Source of the DNA: Chara braunii
Lineage: Eukaryota; Streptophyta; Charophyceae; Charales; Characeae
Reading direction: 5' to 3'
Assembly (NCBI GenBank): GCA_003427395.1
Contig: BFEA01000015.1
Span: 5,413,712-5,443,114, forward strand
Length of the DNA stretch: 29,403 nt
The position numbers and the translations under genes were made by a program. The notes below the pieces were generated by a model, which did no database searches, was not told where the DNA came from, and worked only from the letters and a program-made list of their open reading frames with translations. Of the stretch, positions 18,180 to 28,555 are shown one piece after another. The number at the start of each line of letters is the position of its first letter. Position 1 is the first letter of the stretch.

Positions 18180-19559
18180 ATATTGAATTGTACCGATCAT
18201 TGAGATCATTTGAGATACCAGGGCCATTACCCGGCTTCGGCTGAGAACAGTTTGTGAACACGATATGATTCAGAAAACATGGGGAGGATCATGAATATTT
18301 AATGACCTATTAAGGAACTACTCATGCAGTAGGCGGCCACAAAGGTCCTACGAGTGCTCAAAACCCTCAGAATCCCTAACAAACCCCGCGAAGCTCTTCC
18401 AGGCCTCACGCCCCCACCCTGCTGGGTGACAGCAGCAAATCTTGGCTGTCCCTTAGAATGCCCACCCCAAAGCATCCCCAGATCTCTCCACCAGGCCTCG
18501 CGCTCCTGCATCAACAGGTTACATGGCAACACCCCAGCACCGGCCAGCGTCGTTCTGGCATCGAACAGTCGTAGATCACTGAGTATGACAGTTTCAAAAG
18601 CGCCTAAAATGGGTTGCTAAGAGTTCCTAGAGTCCTAAGACATTCATAAGAACCACTGACCTATTTTCCACTATTCAGACTCTACCTAGCCACTAGAATA
18701 TGTGTGTCAAAAGGCGTCCCAACCACGAATCAGACAGGTGAAACCTATTCAATCCACCTACAATCACTACCAACATGGCTGTTTTCAGCACGAACCGAAG
18801 CTCTTCCAGGCCTCATACTCCCATCAAGTTAGGTTACAGAGTTGCACCGCCTTGCTCCAGCACCGGCCAGCATTGCTCCAGTTACAACCCCTGATGACCA
18901 CTGAGGCCGCCCCCGCAAACATCCCCCCAGAGCTCTCTACCAGGCCTCACGCCCCCACTAAGCTAGGTCACAGAGTTGCACCACCTGGCTTCGACTCCGG
19001 CCAGCGTTGCTCCAGCATCGGTCTTCGAGGGGCACCGAATTTTCAACCACCCTTTGCAGGATCAGAGATGACTTGCCAGATAACACCTATTTCTACATCC
19101 GCCTCGAGAGGCAAACAAATGGAAGGAAATGGTAAACTGGATAATAGACTTGTTCGAGAAAGATCGCCCCTCTCTCCCCCTTCCCCTCCCCCCTCAGCCC
19201 TACATTGCCTCCGCCAAGGTGAGTCACCCACTCTCCCTCGGCCCCAATATAAGACCAACCCTCTACCCCCTTTTCCCCAGGAGCACGCAGTCCCCACCTA
19301 AAGCATTCTCTCCCGCCCCTTGCCTATTTACCCCTCCGCAGGGTTTGATGTTGACCCACGCACCAGCCCCTGCCCCAGAATAGGGCAACCCACTAGTCCG
19401 CCCCTACCCTCTTTGACATATTCACCCTCCGCCTTGTGATGCCCCTGCAAGATAGAGCTCTCTCCACCCCCTTCCTACCATTTAGCCCTCCAGGAACGAT
19501 TCGATCCAGCCGAAGAAGAGAAAAAACAAGGAATTTAGGAAATAGGATCCCTAAGATAT

Positions 19560-20060
19560 GAATGAAAGAATCGGAAATTCCTGAAAATTATGATGGAGAA
19601 AGATAGATGAGATTTTTGTGGATTTTGCTGATGACGACGAACAACACCCTAAAAATGATGAGGAGGAGGATGGCGGTGACGATCAACTCACCTGCATATG
19701 TGAACGGCAAACAGTGCCTTGAAGAGCAAACACCTAATGATGACAAACTGATGATGATGATGATGATGATGACGATGGTAATGACGAGAATGAAGATAGA
19801 ATGATGATGATGATGATAATGCACAAAGCCCTATGATGACAACAGGATGATATGTTGCTGATGACGAGCACCTTTGATGATGACCTAATGGTGATGATGA
19901 TGATAATGATGATGATGATGGGATGAGCAGCACCCTATGACGAACTTCGCCAACCACGCCCTTATGATGGTGCACTATTGATGATGGTAATACAACGAAG
20001 AGTGACGAGTAGCACCCTTGATGAACGGCTCCTTAATAATGATGATGATACTATTGATGA
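19560..20060 (-). repeat. TCA/GAT trinucleotide-rich segment of copy 1
   Basis: Many short GATGATGATG runs (TCATCATC on the sense strand) are separated by 20-40 bp of other sequence. Asp/Met/Ser-rich frames here are repeat artefacts. Confidence 0.9.
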
Positions 20061-20091
20061 ACGGCGCTCCCAGTCGCACCGCGCCGCCCCT

Positions 20092-20930
20092 GAAAACATG
20101 TTGTTGTGGATTGCTGAAATTCATATTTACGTCGGGACAGCACCGTCGAGCCCGAGAGTCAGGCTGCTTTCGCCACGTCTTGTCTCGGAGGAGTAGCCAA
20201 GGAATGGGTGCTGGCCGAAGCCAATGCTGTTGGTTTTGAGGATATTGGTGAGTGGGCCAAAACACTTACTCTTAGACAATTTCTCCAAAAGATGAAGAAG
20301 AGGTTCCTGGATATGACGACAGTCGATAAGGCCTTTGATCAACTCACCACTACAGGCCAAAAACGTTGGACTTCCTTCGATGTGTTGTCTCGTGAAGTGG
20401 ATCGTTTATATTGCAGATACCTGGATTGAACTTATAAGATAACCAGATTCTCTATATCTACTCACGTGCCTTGCCTGAGCCCATTCGTGGATAACTTGTG
20501 GCAGAGGCAAAGTTTGATAAGTATAATTACCGCAGTTTCGTGACCTTGTTATTTAGAGAGAGCAAATGACTGCACAAGTCAAAGGTACGTATGCTTCGGT
20601 AGTGAAGTCAAGACCGGTTGGTGGTTATGGCAAGCGAATCCTTTGGCGACAAAAACGTCAGGACCACGTGGTTGTAGTATTTGATGATGATACGGTAAAA
20701 AAGTTACATCTTGAGGAGGAGGAGGTAACGGCAGCAGTGAATCTGGGAAGGGTGATGTCACTTCTGTGATGGCCAACAAGGGAGGTCAAAACCAGTGGAA
20801 GAAGAAGAGAGGAGGTCACGCTCACTCCCCGAGCATTCCGACATATCGTTTGGGAAGCCGTGGAAAAAGAAGTCCAAGATGGACAATCGTCAGTGCCTCA
20901 AGTGTGACACCGTGGGTGTGATCGCCTGAT
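20092..20930 (+). pseudogene. gag: Gypsy-2 gag, capsid remainder and zinc knuckle
   Basis: Capsid resumes at GAAAAC with NMLLWIAEIHIYVGTAP. After a frame change it continues GVAKEWVLAEANAVGFEDIGEWAKTLTLRQFLQK...DKAFDQLTTTGQKRW (20208-20429). Stops and frame changes follow. Near 20890 a decayed nucleocapsid zinc knuckle reads CLKCDTVGVIA, keeping CX2C but not the expected His and last Cys. Confidence 0.82.
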
Positions 20931-20979
20931 GCGCACTTATTAGGAAACCTAAAAGAAGTAGCCAGTAGGAATAGTATCT

Positions 20980-21500
20980 GCTCTTACTGAGTCGAAAGGA
21001 TTAGACGAAGACAAAGGTAAGGTGCCTATAACCCCTTCTACCCCTTCAACTCTGAAGGCAAAGGATGGTTTTTCTTTCGCCCATCGTCCAGAACACCCCG
21101 ACACTGTACTCTGTTCTATCTCACTGAAGGATTCCCTTGACGAGCTCGACAACGAACTCGTAGCACTATGGAGTTCGTGGGCGAAGAAAGTTGATGTTAG
21201 CGGATATTGAGATTGTGCACACTCGAGTAGGTGCCTTGTTACTAGATTTAGGATCAACGCGGTCTTATATCTGAGAGAGGGCAACTCGTAAATAGCATTT
21301 GGGAATGAAGGTAAAAAACTTACCTCGACCTATTACGTCTATACTGGCTGACAAGAAAGGTAAGAAGATCTTACATGAGATATCCTTCCTAATAGAAAAT
21401 AACCTGCCATTTGATATAACGCTGAGAATGGATTGGCACGAGGAGGCCGACCCTTAGGCTAGGTTCAAAGATATAATTGTCAGACTCAATGACAAAAAGT
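20980..21500 (+). pseudogene. pol: Gypsy-2 protease remnant
   Basis: LADIEIVHTRVGALLLDLGSTRSYI at about 21199-21272 is the retropepsin active-site strand with DLGS where D(T/S)G(S/A) is expected: the Asp and Gly are kept and the middle residue is changed. A stop follows at once. Downstream, KVKNLPRPITSILADKKGKK..HEISFLIENNLPFDITLRMDWH matches the second half of the fold ('D.ilGmDWl'). Confidence 0.75.
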
Positions 21501-21689
21501 TTGAATTATGTGCTATAAAGTTATATTATAGGTCTGACTCTGACTCGACTTTGTTTTTCTGTTGTATGAGTTATTCAGTTTTCCGTTCAATGGTAGTAAA
21601 CAAGAAGTTGGATCGGGAGGTGATGATGGTACTTGTCAAACGAGTAGGTGAGTGTTCCTCATCCTATCGACCTTCTATTGAAGAATTTC

Positions 21690-22520
21690 TTGACGAGTAC
21701 AAGCACTTGCAAACTGAACCGACGTGAATTACTAAGCGTGTTATCAAGCACACCATCAAGATAATTCCCGGAAGCAAGATTCTCAGGGGTCTCGTTTATC
21801 GAATGTCTCTTAGGGAATTTGAGGAACTCCGAAAGCAGCTGCAAAAACTTAAGAACGAAAGGATGGATTTCCTAGCTCATCTCATTTTCGTGCACCTGTT
21901 TTATTCGTGTTCAAAAAGGAAGGTGAACTTCGTCTATGTATAGATTATCGTAGGCTGAATTACGTCACTGTAAAAAACGAGGAGCCTCTTCCTCGCATTG
22001 ATGATCAATTGGATCAGTTGCAGGGATGTAGGTACTTCAGCAAGATTGATCTAAAGTAAGGGTACCACCAGATTGAGGTGGCTCCTTAGGATGAATACAA
22101 AACGGCATTTTGAATCAGGTATTCTCACTGAGAGTTCGTGATTATGCCTTTCGTTTTGACCAATGCACCTGCGACCTTCCAAAGGTCGATGAACGAATTA
22201 TTTTGTCAATGGCTTGATTAGTTCGTAGTAGTCTACCTCGATGACATCCTAATGTATAGTAAAACATTAAAAGATCACGAGAAACACTTACAAATGGTCT
22301 TGCAAAAGTTGCGAAAATGCAACTACAAGCTGAATCTGAAGAAGTCTGAGTTTGCTAAGCCTGAAGTTTTGTACTTAGGGCATATAGTAAACGGGGAAGG
22401 ACTAAGACCTGAAGAAAACAAGATTACAACAATCCGGGATTGTCCATAATCGAAGACTCTAATTGAGTTAAGATTTTTCCTAGGACTCGCAAGCTATTAT
22501 CGGAAGTTCGTCAAAAACTT
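21690..22520 (+). pseudogene. pol: Gypsy-2 reverse transcriptase
   Basis: Recognisable in order: [76 protein letters not shown], then VVVYLDDILMYSKT with the catalytic YLDD at 22234-22245, HEKHLQMVLQKLRKCNYKLN, LGHIVNGEGLRPEENK and FFLGLASYYRKFVKNFS. At least six in-frame stops interrupt it: after DLK, after VAP, twice around the IRYSH segment, after WLD and after DCP. The spacing of motifs is intact, so point mutation rather than rearrangement disabled this domain. Confidence 0.93.
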
Positions 22521-22524
22521 CTCC

Positions 22525-23187
22525 TTGGTAAGTGCTCCTATAAGAAAACTGTTGAAAAAGAAAAAACTTTGGTTGTGGGACAAAGATTGTGAGTCATCAT
22601 TTAGAAAGTTAAAACATGTTTTGACTCACTACTCTGTCTTAAAGATTGTAGACCCTTCTCTTCCTTTCATTGTTACGACAGACGCAAGTCAATATGGGAT
22701 TGGGGTTGTGCTACAGCAGGACGACGATAAGAGATACAAACCTATTGATTTTATGTGCATAAAACTTTTGTAAGAGAAAGTGACAAACTCCACCTATGAA
22801 AGAGAATTGTATGCCTTAGTTGTTGCACTGGATACCTGAAAACACTACTTGCTAGGAAGACATTTCATTGTCGACTCTGATCACTCTACTTTGAAGTGGA
22901 TCAAGACTCGGTCTAAGGTCTCCAACAAGTTAGTAAGGTGGTCCGCTTTCCTTGATACATTTGACTTTGAGGTGAAAATCATCAAAGGTAAGTCTAACGT
23001 AGTTGCGGATGCTTTATCCAGACTGCCAAATTTATTTGGAACCATTGTCTCTCATCTCGATATCGAAAATGAATTGACAGAACAGATACACCAAGGTTAT
23101 GGGAGTGATCCTATTTGGAGTATTATCATTGAAACTCTAAGAAAGAACCCTGAGTTGTTTCCGAAATATCGAGCGACTGATGGCTGA
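22525..23187 (+). pseudogene. pol: Gypsy-2 RNase H
   Basis: LPFIVTTDASQYGIGVVL keeps the first catalytic Asp (residue 53 of the open stretch from 22525). NSTYERELYALVVAL, LLGRHFIVDSDHSTLKW and VKIIKGKSNVVADALSR supply the remaining signature, including the second acidic pair and the VADALSR motif. Stops lie before EKVTNS and before KHYLLG. The following NELTEQIHQGYGSDP leads into the integrase. Confidence 0.93.
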
Positions 23188-24177
23188 CTCTTCTTGTTGG
23201 ATAAAACCGAAGAAAGATTGTGTGTTTCTCACCTAAAACCAATCAAGAGTATAATCATTGGGGAATGTCATGATGTGGAAGGTCACTTTGGTTTTAAGAA
23301 GACGTATGTCAATGTACGTGAACGTTTTGAGTGGAAAGGAATGAAGGAAAATGTACTAACGAAAATGTGCGGGCTTGTATTGCCTGTCAGAGGAACAAAC
23401 CCTCACATGAGAATATGATTATACTATTGTGACCGCTGCTTATTCCAAGTGAGTAAGGTGAGTTTTTCTCTATTGATTTTATGAGTCTCACTAAGAGTCG
23501 AAACGGCAACAGTCAAGTAATGATCATCGTCGATCGATTATTTAAGTACGCTATGTTCATTCCTTTGCTGCTGAAGCTGGAACCGAACTAGTTATTCAAA
23601 AATTGCAAATGCGATGGGTCTCTGAGTATGGATTTTTCAAAACCATCGTAACAAATAGAGATGTTCGGTTCACAGGTCTACAATGGCAGAAGTTGATGGA
23701 AGTTCATGAAACCAGGTTGACCATGTCGTCAGACGGACACCTTGAAACGAATGGTCAAACTGAGCAAATGAATTGTCTTTGTCAACAACTATTGCGGATG
23801 TATGTCCGACCTAATCAAATCGATTGGGATGAGAACTTGCCTAAAATTGTTAGTGCTTACAATAACAGTATACATACTATCACAGGAAGAACGCCCAACG
23901 AAGTGCAGAAAGGATGGAAGCTTAGGTGTCTCATTGATGCATTAACACGGGACCAGGTTTAAAGGTTACCCCCAGGTACGTGATAATTCAATATTTTATA
24001 CGAATAAGACATAAAAAAGGTGAAGGAAAACATACAGAAAACCCAACTACAAATGATTGAACAAACTAATAGACATCCCCGATTTTTACAATCCCTAGAA
24101 TGGGACTTTGCCTGGGTTAAGTCTAACGAGTTTTCCTTAAAATAAAATGTGTAAAAAACTGTTACCTGTCTACTACA
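23188..24177 (+). pseudogene. pol: Gypsy-2 integrase
   Basis: The H2C2 module starts with ECHDVEGHFGFKK (both His). The Cys pair CIACQRNK is present near 23375-23395 but in another frame. The core shows SIDFMSLTKSRNG (first Asp, about 23475), TNRDVRF (second Asp) and ETNGQTEQMN (catalytic Glu), so the D,D,E triad survives at residue level. YVRPNQIDWDENL and NNSIHTITGRTP follow. The C-terminal tail (QLQMIEQTNRHPR, DFAWVKSNEFS) is recognisable to about 24150 and is then cut by retroposon copy 2. Stops and frameshifts are present throughout. Confidence 0.9.
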
Positions 24178-24269
24178 GGCCCTGAGGGAAGTGAGCTTGG
24201 TTTTTTCTTATGGGCGCGCGTTAGTGCTAGTGCTATGGCTGGCGGGCCGGCGCGACACGCTGATGGTGG

Positions 24270-24550
24270 CATGATGGTTGCTTGCAGGCGAGGCGCAGGC
24301 TGGTCGGAGGTGGCGGGGCGCTAGCTTCTCGCAGGTTGCGAGGCGCTAGCTTCTCGCGAGTGGCGAGGCGCTGGCTGTGTGAGTGCGGCGAGGCGCTGGC
24401 TGCTGGCGGGGGGCGAAGCGCTGACAACAGGTGTGTGGTGGGGTTTTGGTGACTTGCGGTTGGCGAGGTGCTGGCTTGGGGTGACTAGTAAGATGCTAGC
24501 TGACACGTGGTGCGGTGTTGGCAGCCGACGGGGGGGAGGCGCTGGTGCGG
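24270..24550 (+). repeat. GC-rich minisatellite at the 5' part of copy 2
   Basis: The core GGCGAGGCGCTGGCT and variants (GCGAGGCGCTAGCTTCTCGC and similar) recurs about eight times at intervals near 30-35 bp. Ala/Pro-rich minus-strand frames arise from it. Confidence 0.9.
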
Positions 24551-25261
24551 GGGTGTTGTGATGTTGTGAATTAGATGGGGGATAGCGCTTGACGCATGCG
24601 CAGTATCCAGAGGCGATGGTTCATTACTACGTCACAGGTTGACGTGGCATCTGGCCTGAGGCACAGAGGAAATTGGAGAATGGTAGAGGCAACTGTTGTT
24701 TGAACATTTTCCCTGCGTTTTTCACATGAAGTACTCCATAGCCAAGACCTTTAAAAAGGTTGGAGAGCTTATGCGAGGTGACGAAAGTCGATGTCGGTGG
24801 AGGAAAGTGGAGTCAGCCCCGTGGAAGCCAAAGTGTGGAGAACGTTGGTCCTACTTGAAGAATCATCACAGTGCCACTTGGAGAGAATCATCAAGAGAGC
24901 GGCTAGGAGGTCGTCATCAACCTATATATGTGCTTTCATCTGTTTTTTGTCTTGCGCATGTTAGCCATCAAGAGCATCGGGATTTTCATCACTGTCTTTT
25001 CAGCGGGGTTTTTTCATCAAGGACACCGTCACTTATGTTATCCTTATTTGGTTACCGGTGGTAATCATCATCGGCTTCTCTAATTCGTCATTCATGTTAT
25101 TTATCTTCTTTTTATCTTCTTCATGATTACTGTAAAAATCGTAATCATCGTCATCTTCTATTTTCATTACAGCAATAGTGAGTTGTCAATCTTCCACACC
25201 GTTGCCATTAGGGCATCGCAAGTTCGACGTTCCTTAATTATTTTTGTCAATTTTAGTTCAA

Positions 25262-25301
<40 letters not shown>

Positions 25302-25302
25302 T
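25262..25302. repeat. (TCA)n microsatellite
   Basis: About 13 consecutive TCA triplets within copy 2. A shorter run follows at 25319-25337. Confidence 0.95.
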
Positions 25303-26399
25303 ACCAATGTGAATCTTTATCATCATCATCATCATCACGGCTTCTTTATTCATTTTTTCATCAATCAGTAGTTATCTCTGCATTGGTGGTTATATTCTCA
25401 TCTCCAGATAGACTATGGTCTAGTTGGTAGGTGAGTAGGTCAGGAAGGGAGCGCAACTACGCAGGGGTAACACAAGGTGGGAGGTGATTGCTCTCCAAGG
25501 AGTATACGCAGATGATGGGAGCTGACCTGGGCTGGGGCTGGGAGATATGTATGGGGGCGCATTATCTCCTGGCGGAGGCAGACTAGGTCAGAGTGTTAGT
25601 TTTGAGGCACACCTTTTGAGGGAACTGGTTACCTCAAGGTAGAATGGAATGGGGAGGTTCTCTCTCTCGTTGGGTCTGGGGTTGTGCTCAGCGGAGGCAA
25701 CGAGAGGAGAAGAGGAAATGAGGGGAAAGGAGGAGAATACATGGAAGAAGGGGAGGGGTGGAGAAAAATAATCATCAGCGTCGTCATCATTATCCATCAT
25801 CTTTGTGATCATCTCAGGGTACTCGTCAAATTTCATCATCATAAAGTTTTGCTGATCAGGATTTCGATATTATCAGATCCTTGATTTCTGGTTGGCATTC
25901 TAGATTAACTAATTTCCTAATTGAGTCTTCTTTTGCAATGGCCAGGTTGAGTTGGCGCCAGAACGATGCTAGCCGGCGTTGGGGCAGTGCCCTGTAACCT
26001 GCTTATGTAGGAGCTTGAGGCTTTGTATAGAGGTCTGGAATTGTGGAGGGAGGAAGGCAATCTGCAAACTTGACTAATGGCTACAATCTGGTCGACGATG
26101 GTCAGAGTTGGGGTGGGTAGCGCTGCCCTGTAACCGAACCAAATTGGGGTGTGAGACCGGGAAGAGGCTTGATTGGTGCACAGCACGGGCTCAATTGTGA
26201 TTGGTTGTTTGGAATGGATACAGGGAATTAGGGATAGGATAGTAATTCAGTGTTGAGTAGACAATTTTTCTTATTAGTCATCATCTAGTTCTATTTCATG
26301 ACCTCAATCATCCACTCTGACATCCTACATCATCCAAAATGATCCTCGATCATCCCAAATTTTCATCAATTGTCAATCATCTATGTATTCCCATTATAA

Positions 26400-26456
26400 G
26401 GGACGTTGGGCCCGGTTCCCAACACGTGATGCTCGCTACGAATAGATTGGAGCATT
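26400..26456 (+). repeat. Conserved 3'-terminal block of the retroposon, copy 2
   Basis: GTTGGGCCCGGTTCCCAAC forms a GTTGGG/CCCAAC hairpin. The block then runs CACGTG...GATTGGAGCATT directly into the poly(A). It matches the reverse complement of 18121-18179. Confidence 0.85.
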
Positions 26457-26492
26457 AAAAAAAAAAAAAAAAAAAGGCCCTAAGGGAAGTGT

Positions 26493-27350
26493 TGCCAATT
26501 TTTTTTGGCACAGCGGCAACGGCACTGTTGGTGGGGAGATGTTGTCGGACTGCTATCGCGGCAACAAAACCTTCATAAGGGAAGCTGCTGCAGGATTTTG
26601 TCGCGCAGCGCCGGTGTTTTTTTGAATGTAAGTGCGGGGAAGTGTTGCTCGATCAACGACACGACAACAACAGTGTATCCGGTGGTATCATGCTGCCGAA
26701 ATTGGCGGCGGCATCGACATTTTTCTTATGTGTAGGGAAATGCTATCCGATTGGAGGCATGTCGACGATATTCTTTTCAAGGGGCAGTGCTGTTAAAATT
26801 TTTCGGTGTAGTGAAGCAGTTATCTTGGTGTGCGGCGAGGCAAGAGTGTCGCACGACGATGGTGGTACCAGTTTTGACGGCGCGGCGAGCAGTGGTCCTC
26901 CGCTGTTAATTTTTCCGGAACGCAGCGGTTGTGGCGAATTTCAGCATGATGTTGAGGTTGGGCTAGTGCTGGTGCACGGTTGGGTTTATGCGGCACTGGT
27001 GTGTGGACCAGTGGCACAGCGTGCAGTGAGTGCACTCAGTGGCTATCGGGGCTCGCGACACATGCGGTTTTCAACCAGGGTCACCTTTTTTTTTTTTTTT
27101 GCGCTGCACAGTGCGAGCGGTTTTGAGTTTCGGACCATCTGGTATTACGGGCGATGGTGTGGGACTGCATTGGGACCATTTCGGGACCAAATTGGACTGA
27201 TTTTGAGATCGGGACGAACAAGTTGGTATGACTATCATAAGTGGACATGGTATTTGGAGGCGGCGTGGACTTGTGGTTGGTTGGGAAGTATCCTTGGGTT
27301 GGTTAGGAAGTATCATTAGTTTGGTTCGGGAGTACCATTGGTGGTAAAGT
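26493..27350 (+). repeat. Quasi-periodic non-coding repeat
   Basis: Variants of GGGAAGTGTTGC recur at about 26485, 26536, 26579, 26636, 26735 and 26780, at irregular 40-100 bp steps. Farther on, three units of TTGGTTGGGAAGTATC type lie at 27280-27345. The 225-residue frame at 26642-27319 matches no domain I know. Confidence 0.5.
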
Positions 27351-28531
27351 ACAGTTGGGTCAGCCCGGGACGTTGAGACCGGTCTGAGCAGAGGTCAATT
27401 TGGGATATTGGGACCACGTGAAGACTCGTTTATGAGAACACCCTCCTAGAGGTTTAATCGCGCTTGAGTTTTTTTTGTGGTCCAACCTCTGCTAATTAGA
27501 GTACTTAAGAGAAAGTGTGGATCATCATTCAACTGGGAGGCCGCAACTGGTGAAGTTGTGAGCCATACGTTTTGGACTTAGGCAACATTATTTTTTTTCT
27601 ATCGGCATATTAATCGGTTTTCTCGAGCGAGTCGGACCAAACTTCACTCAAGGTTAGTTGAATGACTCAGATTTCCCCTCACACCTGTGTACACCCGCAC
27701 GTTGCTTGACCCTGTTCATTGAATGTTCGTTGAAAAGGTAGAGGAAAGTTGTGTGAATCATGCATGTGAATGAAAAAGTCTCACTTATGAATGGGATTGC
27801 ATTGGTTTTCTCTTGAACTTGTTGTCTTTGTGTGTTGTGCAGGTAGGAAGTATGCTTGCAAAGGAGGTTGATTATGTCTACACGGGATAATTAAAAATAT
27901 TGTCTTCTTTCTACTTATCACCTATATGCTTGTCGAAAAGGATTCGTTGTCTTCAAAAACTTTGGTTTTGTGTGTATTGTGAAAATGAATGTTATTGAAA
28001 TAAAGCAGATAAGGTCATACAAACTTAGCCTTTTCCCGAGGATTGACTCATTCTATCCCGAATGAGCACATCCACCTATACCTGTCCAAATGATTCTCAT
28101 TCTGTATCTCATTCTGATTCTTTTCGTCCAAGTTACCCTGAACTTAAGAGAAATGGGAATAACTAAAAATTACTTACGGTGAACATGTTCTCTCTCCAAG
28201 AAGTATTCGGGGCGGGGGTTCGTTGCCTTGGGAGCTGACCCTGTTATTGACCCAGAATTGACCATTCTACGGGGGGGGTTCTCTGCCGATTCGGTAAAGA
28301 TGGCCCGACTTCTGAGATATGAGTCTTGTGCTCAGACGAGGAGGAGTACCCCAGACCACTTCCTAGAGGAAGAGACATGCGACACTGCAAGCAGTACATC
28401 TGATCAAGAATCATTCGCAAATTATTTTGTCATCCAAAAAAAATTAGAAGCGTAAAAAAATGGGTGTATTAGGTCAACGGTAAGTTGGAATGAGTGACTT
28501 TGGCAACGTGGCTCATCAAGTCAAAACTAAG
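27351..28531. other. No recognisable gene
   Basis: AT-balanced sequence with many stops in all frames. A 75-residue frame at 28228-28455 has no recognisable domain. No RNA gene or LTR match was found. Confidence 0.5.
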
Positions 28532-28555
28532 GCAGCCGATTACCTTATCGGCTGC
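28532..28555. other. Perfect 9-bp hairpin
   Basis: GCAGCCGAT, loop TACCTT, ATCGGCTGC. The stem is GC-rich and perfect. No T run follows, so a terminator reading is not supported. Confidence 0.7.

Larger units (their letters stand above)
18086..20091 (-). mobile_element. Poly(A)-tailed non-coding retroposon, copy 1
   Basis: Its minus-strand 3' end is a poly(A) of 24 (seen as T at 18087-18110), preceded by a 3' block (18121-18179) that matches copy 2. The target duplication is GAAAAC (18080-18085 and 20092-20097), and host gag coding continues across the junction. Internal parts: a GC-rich region with three copies of a CCAGGCCTCACGCCCCCAC module (18388, 18797, 18929), a CT-rich stretch, and a TCA/GAT-rich region (19560-20060). 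No RT, endonuclease or other coding domain is visible, so it was mobilised in trans. An N lies at 18117. Confidence 0.8.
14700..24193 (+). mobile_element. Gypsy-2: degenerate Ty3/gypsy element (5' LTR to integrase), split by a retroposon
   Basis: The order is promoter-bearing LTR, PBS (16287), leader, gag (17170-18085, resuming at 20092), protease, RT, RNase H, integrase. The 18086-20091 segment is a later insertion, because gag sequence continues across it. More than nine stops and several frameshifts disable the element. The 3' end was not found: the chromodomain-like region and 3' LTR are absent or too decayed beyond the second retroposon. The gag and protease differ clearly from gypsy-1. 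Confidence 0.85.
24194..26476 (+). mobile_element. Poly(A)-tailed non-coding retroposon, copy 2
   Basis: Bounded by a 16-bp target duplication, GGCCCTGAGGGAAGTG (24178-24193) and GGCCCTAAGGGAAGTG (26477-26492), and ending in A20 (26457-26476). Order: GC-rich minisatellite, a unique part, a TCA-rich part (25130-25370), a G-rich part, more TCAT sequence (25770-25845), two copies of the GCCGGCGTTGGGGC...CCCTGTAACC module (25940-26180), and the conserved 3' block (26400-26456). Frames such as 24696-25064 show no known domain. It is about 280 bp longer than copy 1; the 5' parts do not obviously align. Confidence 0.78.

Noticed and set aside
24696-25064. 122-residue frame in retroposon copy 2 as an encoded protein
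   Set aside because: No recognised motif, and the corresponding region of copy 1 has no matching frame.
25409-25440. tRNA-like A box (TGGTCTAGTTGG) suggesting a tRNA gene or SINE head
   Set aside because: No B box, no acceptor stem and no cloverleaf can be drawn downstream. A chance match inside retroposon copy 2 is likelier.
18086-26476. A large DNA transposon with terminal inverted repeats
   Set aside because: The ends match in inverse, but each carries a poly(A) tail outside the match, each segment has its own target duplication, and gypsy-2 gag resumes right after copy 1. Two inverted retroposon insertions explain this better.
26642-27319. 225-residue frame as a gene
   Set aside because: Composition drifts along the frame, it includes a Phe run from a T tract and quasi-repeats, and it shows no domain.
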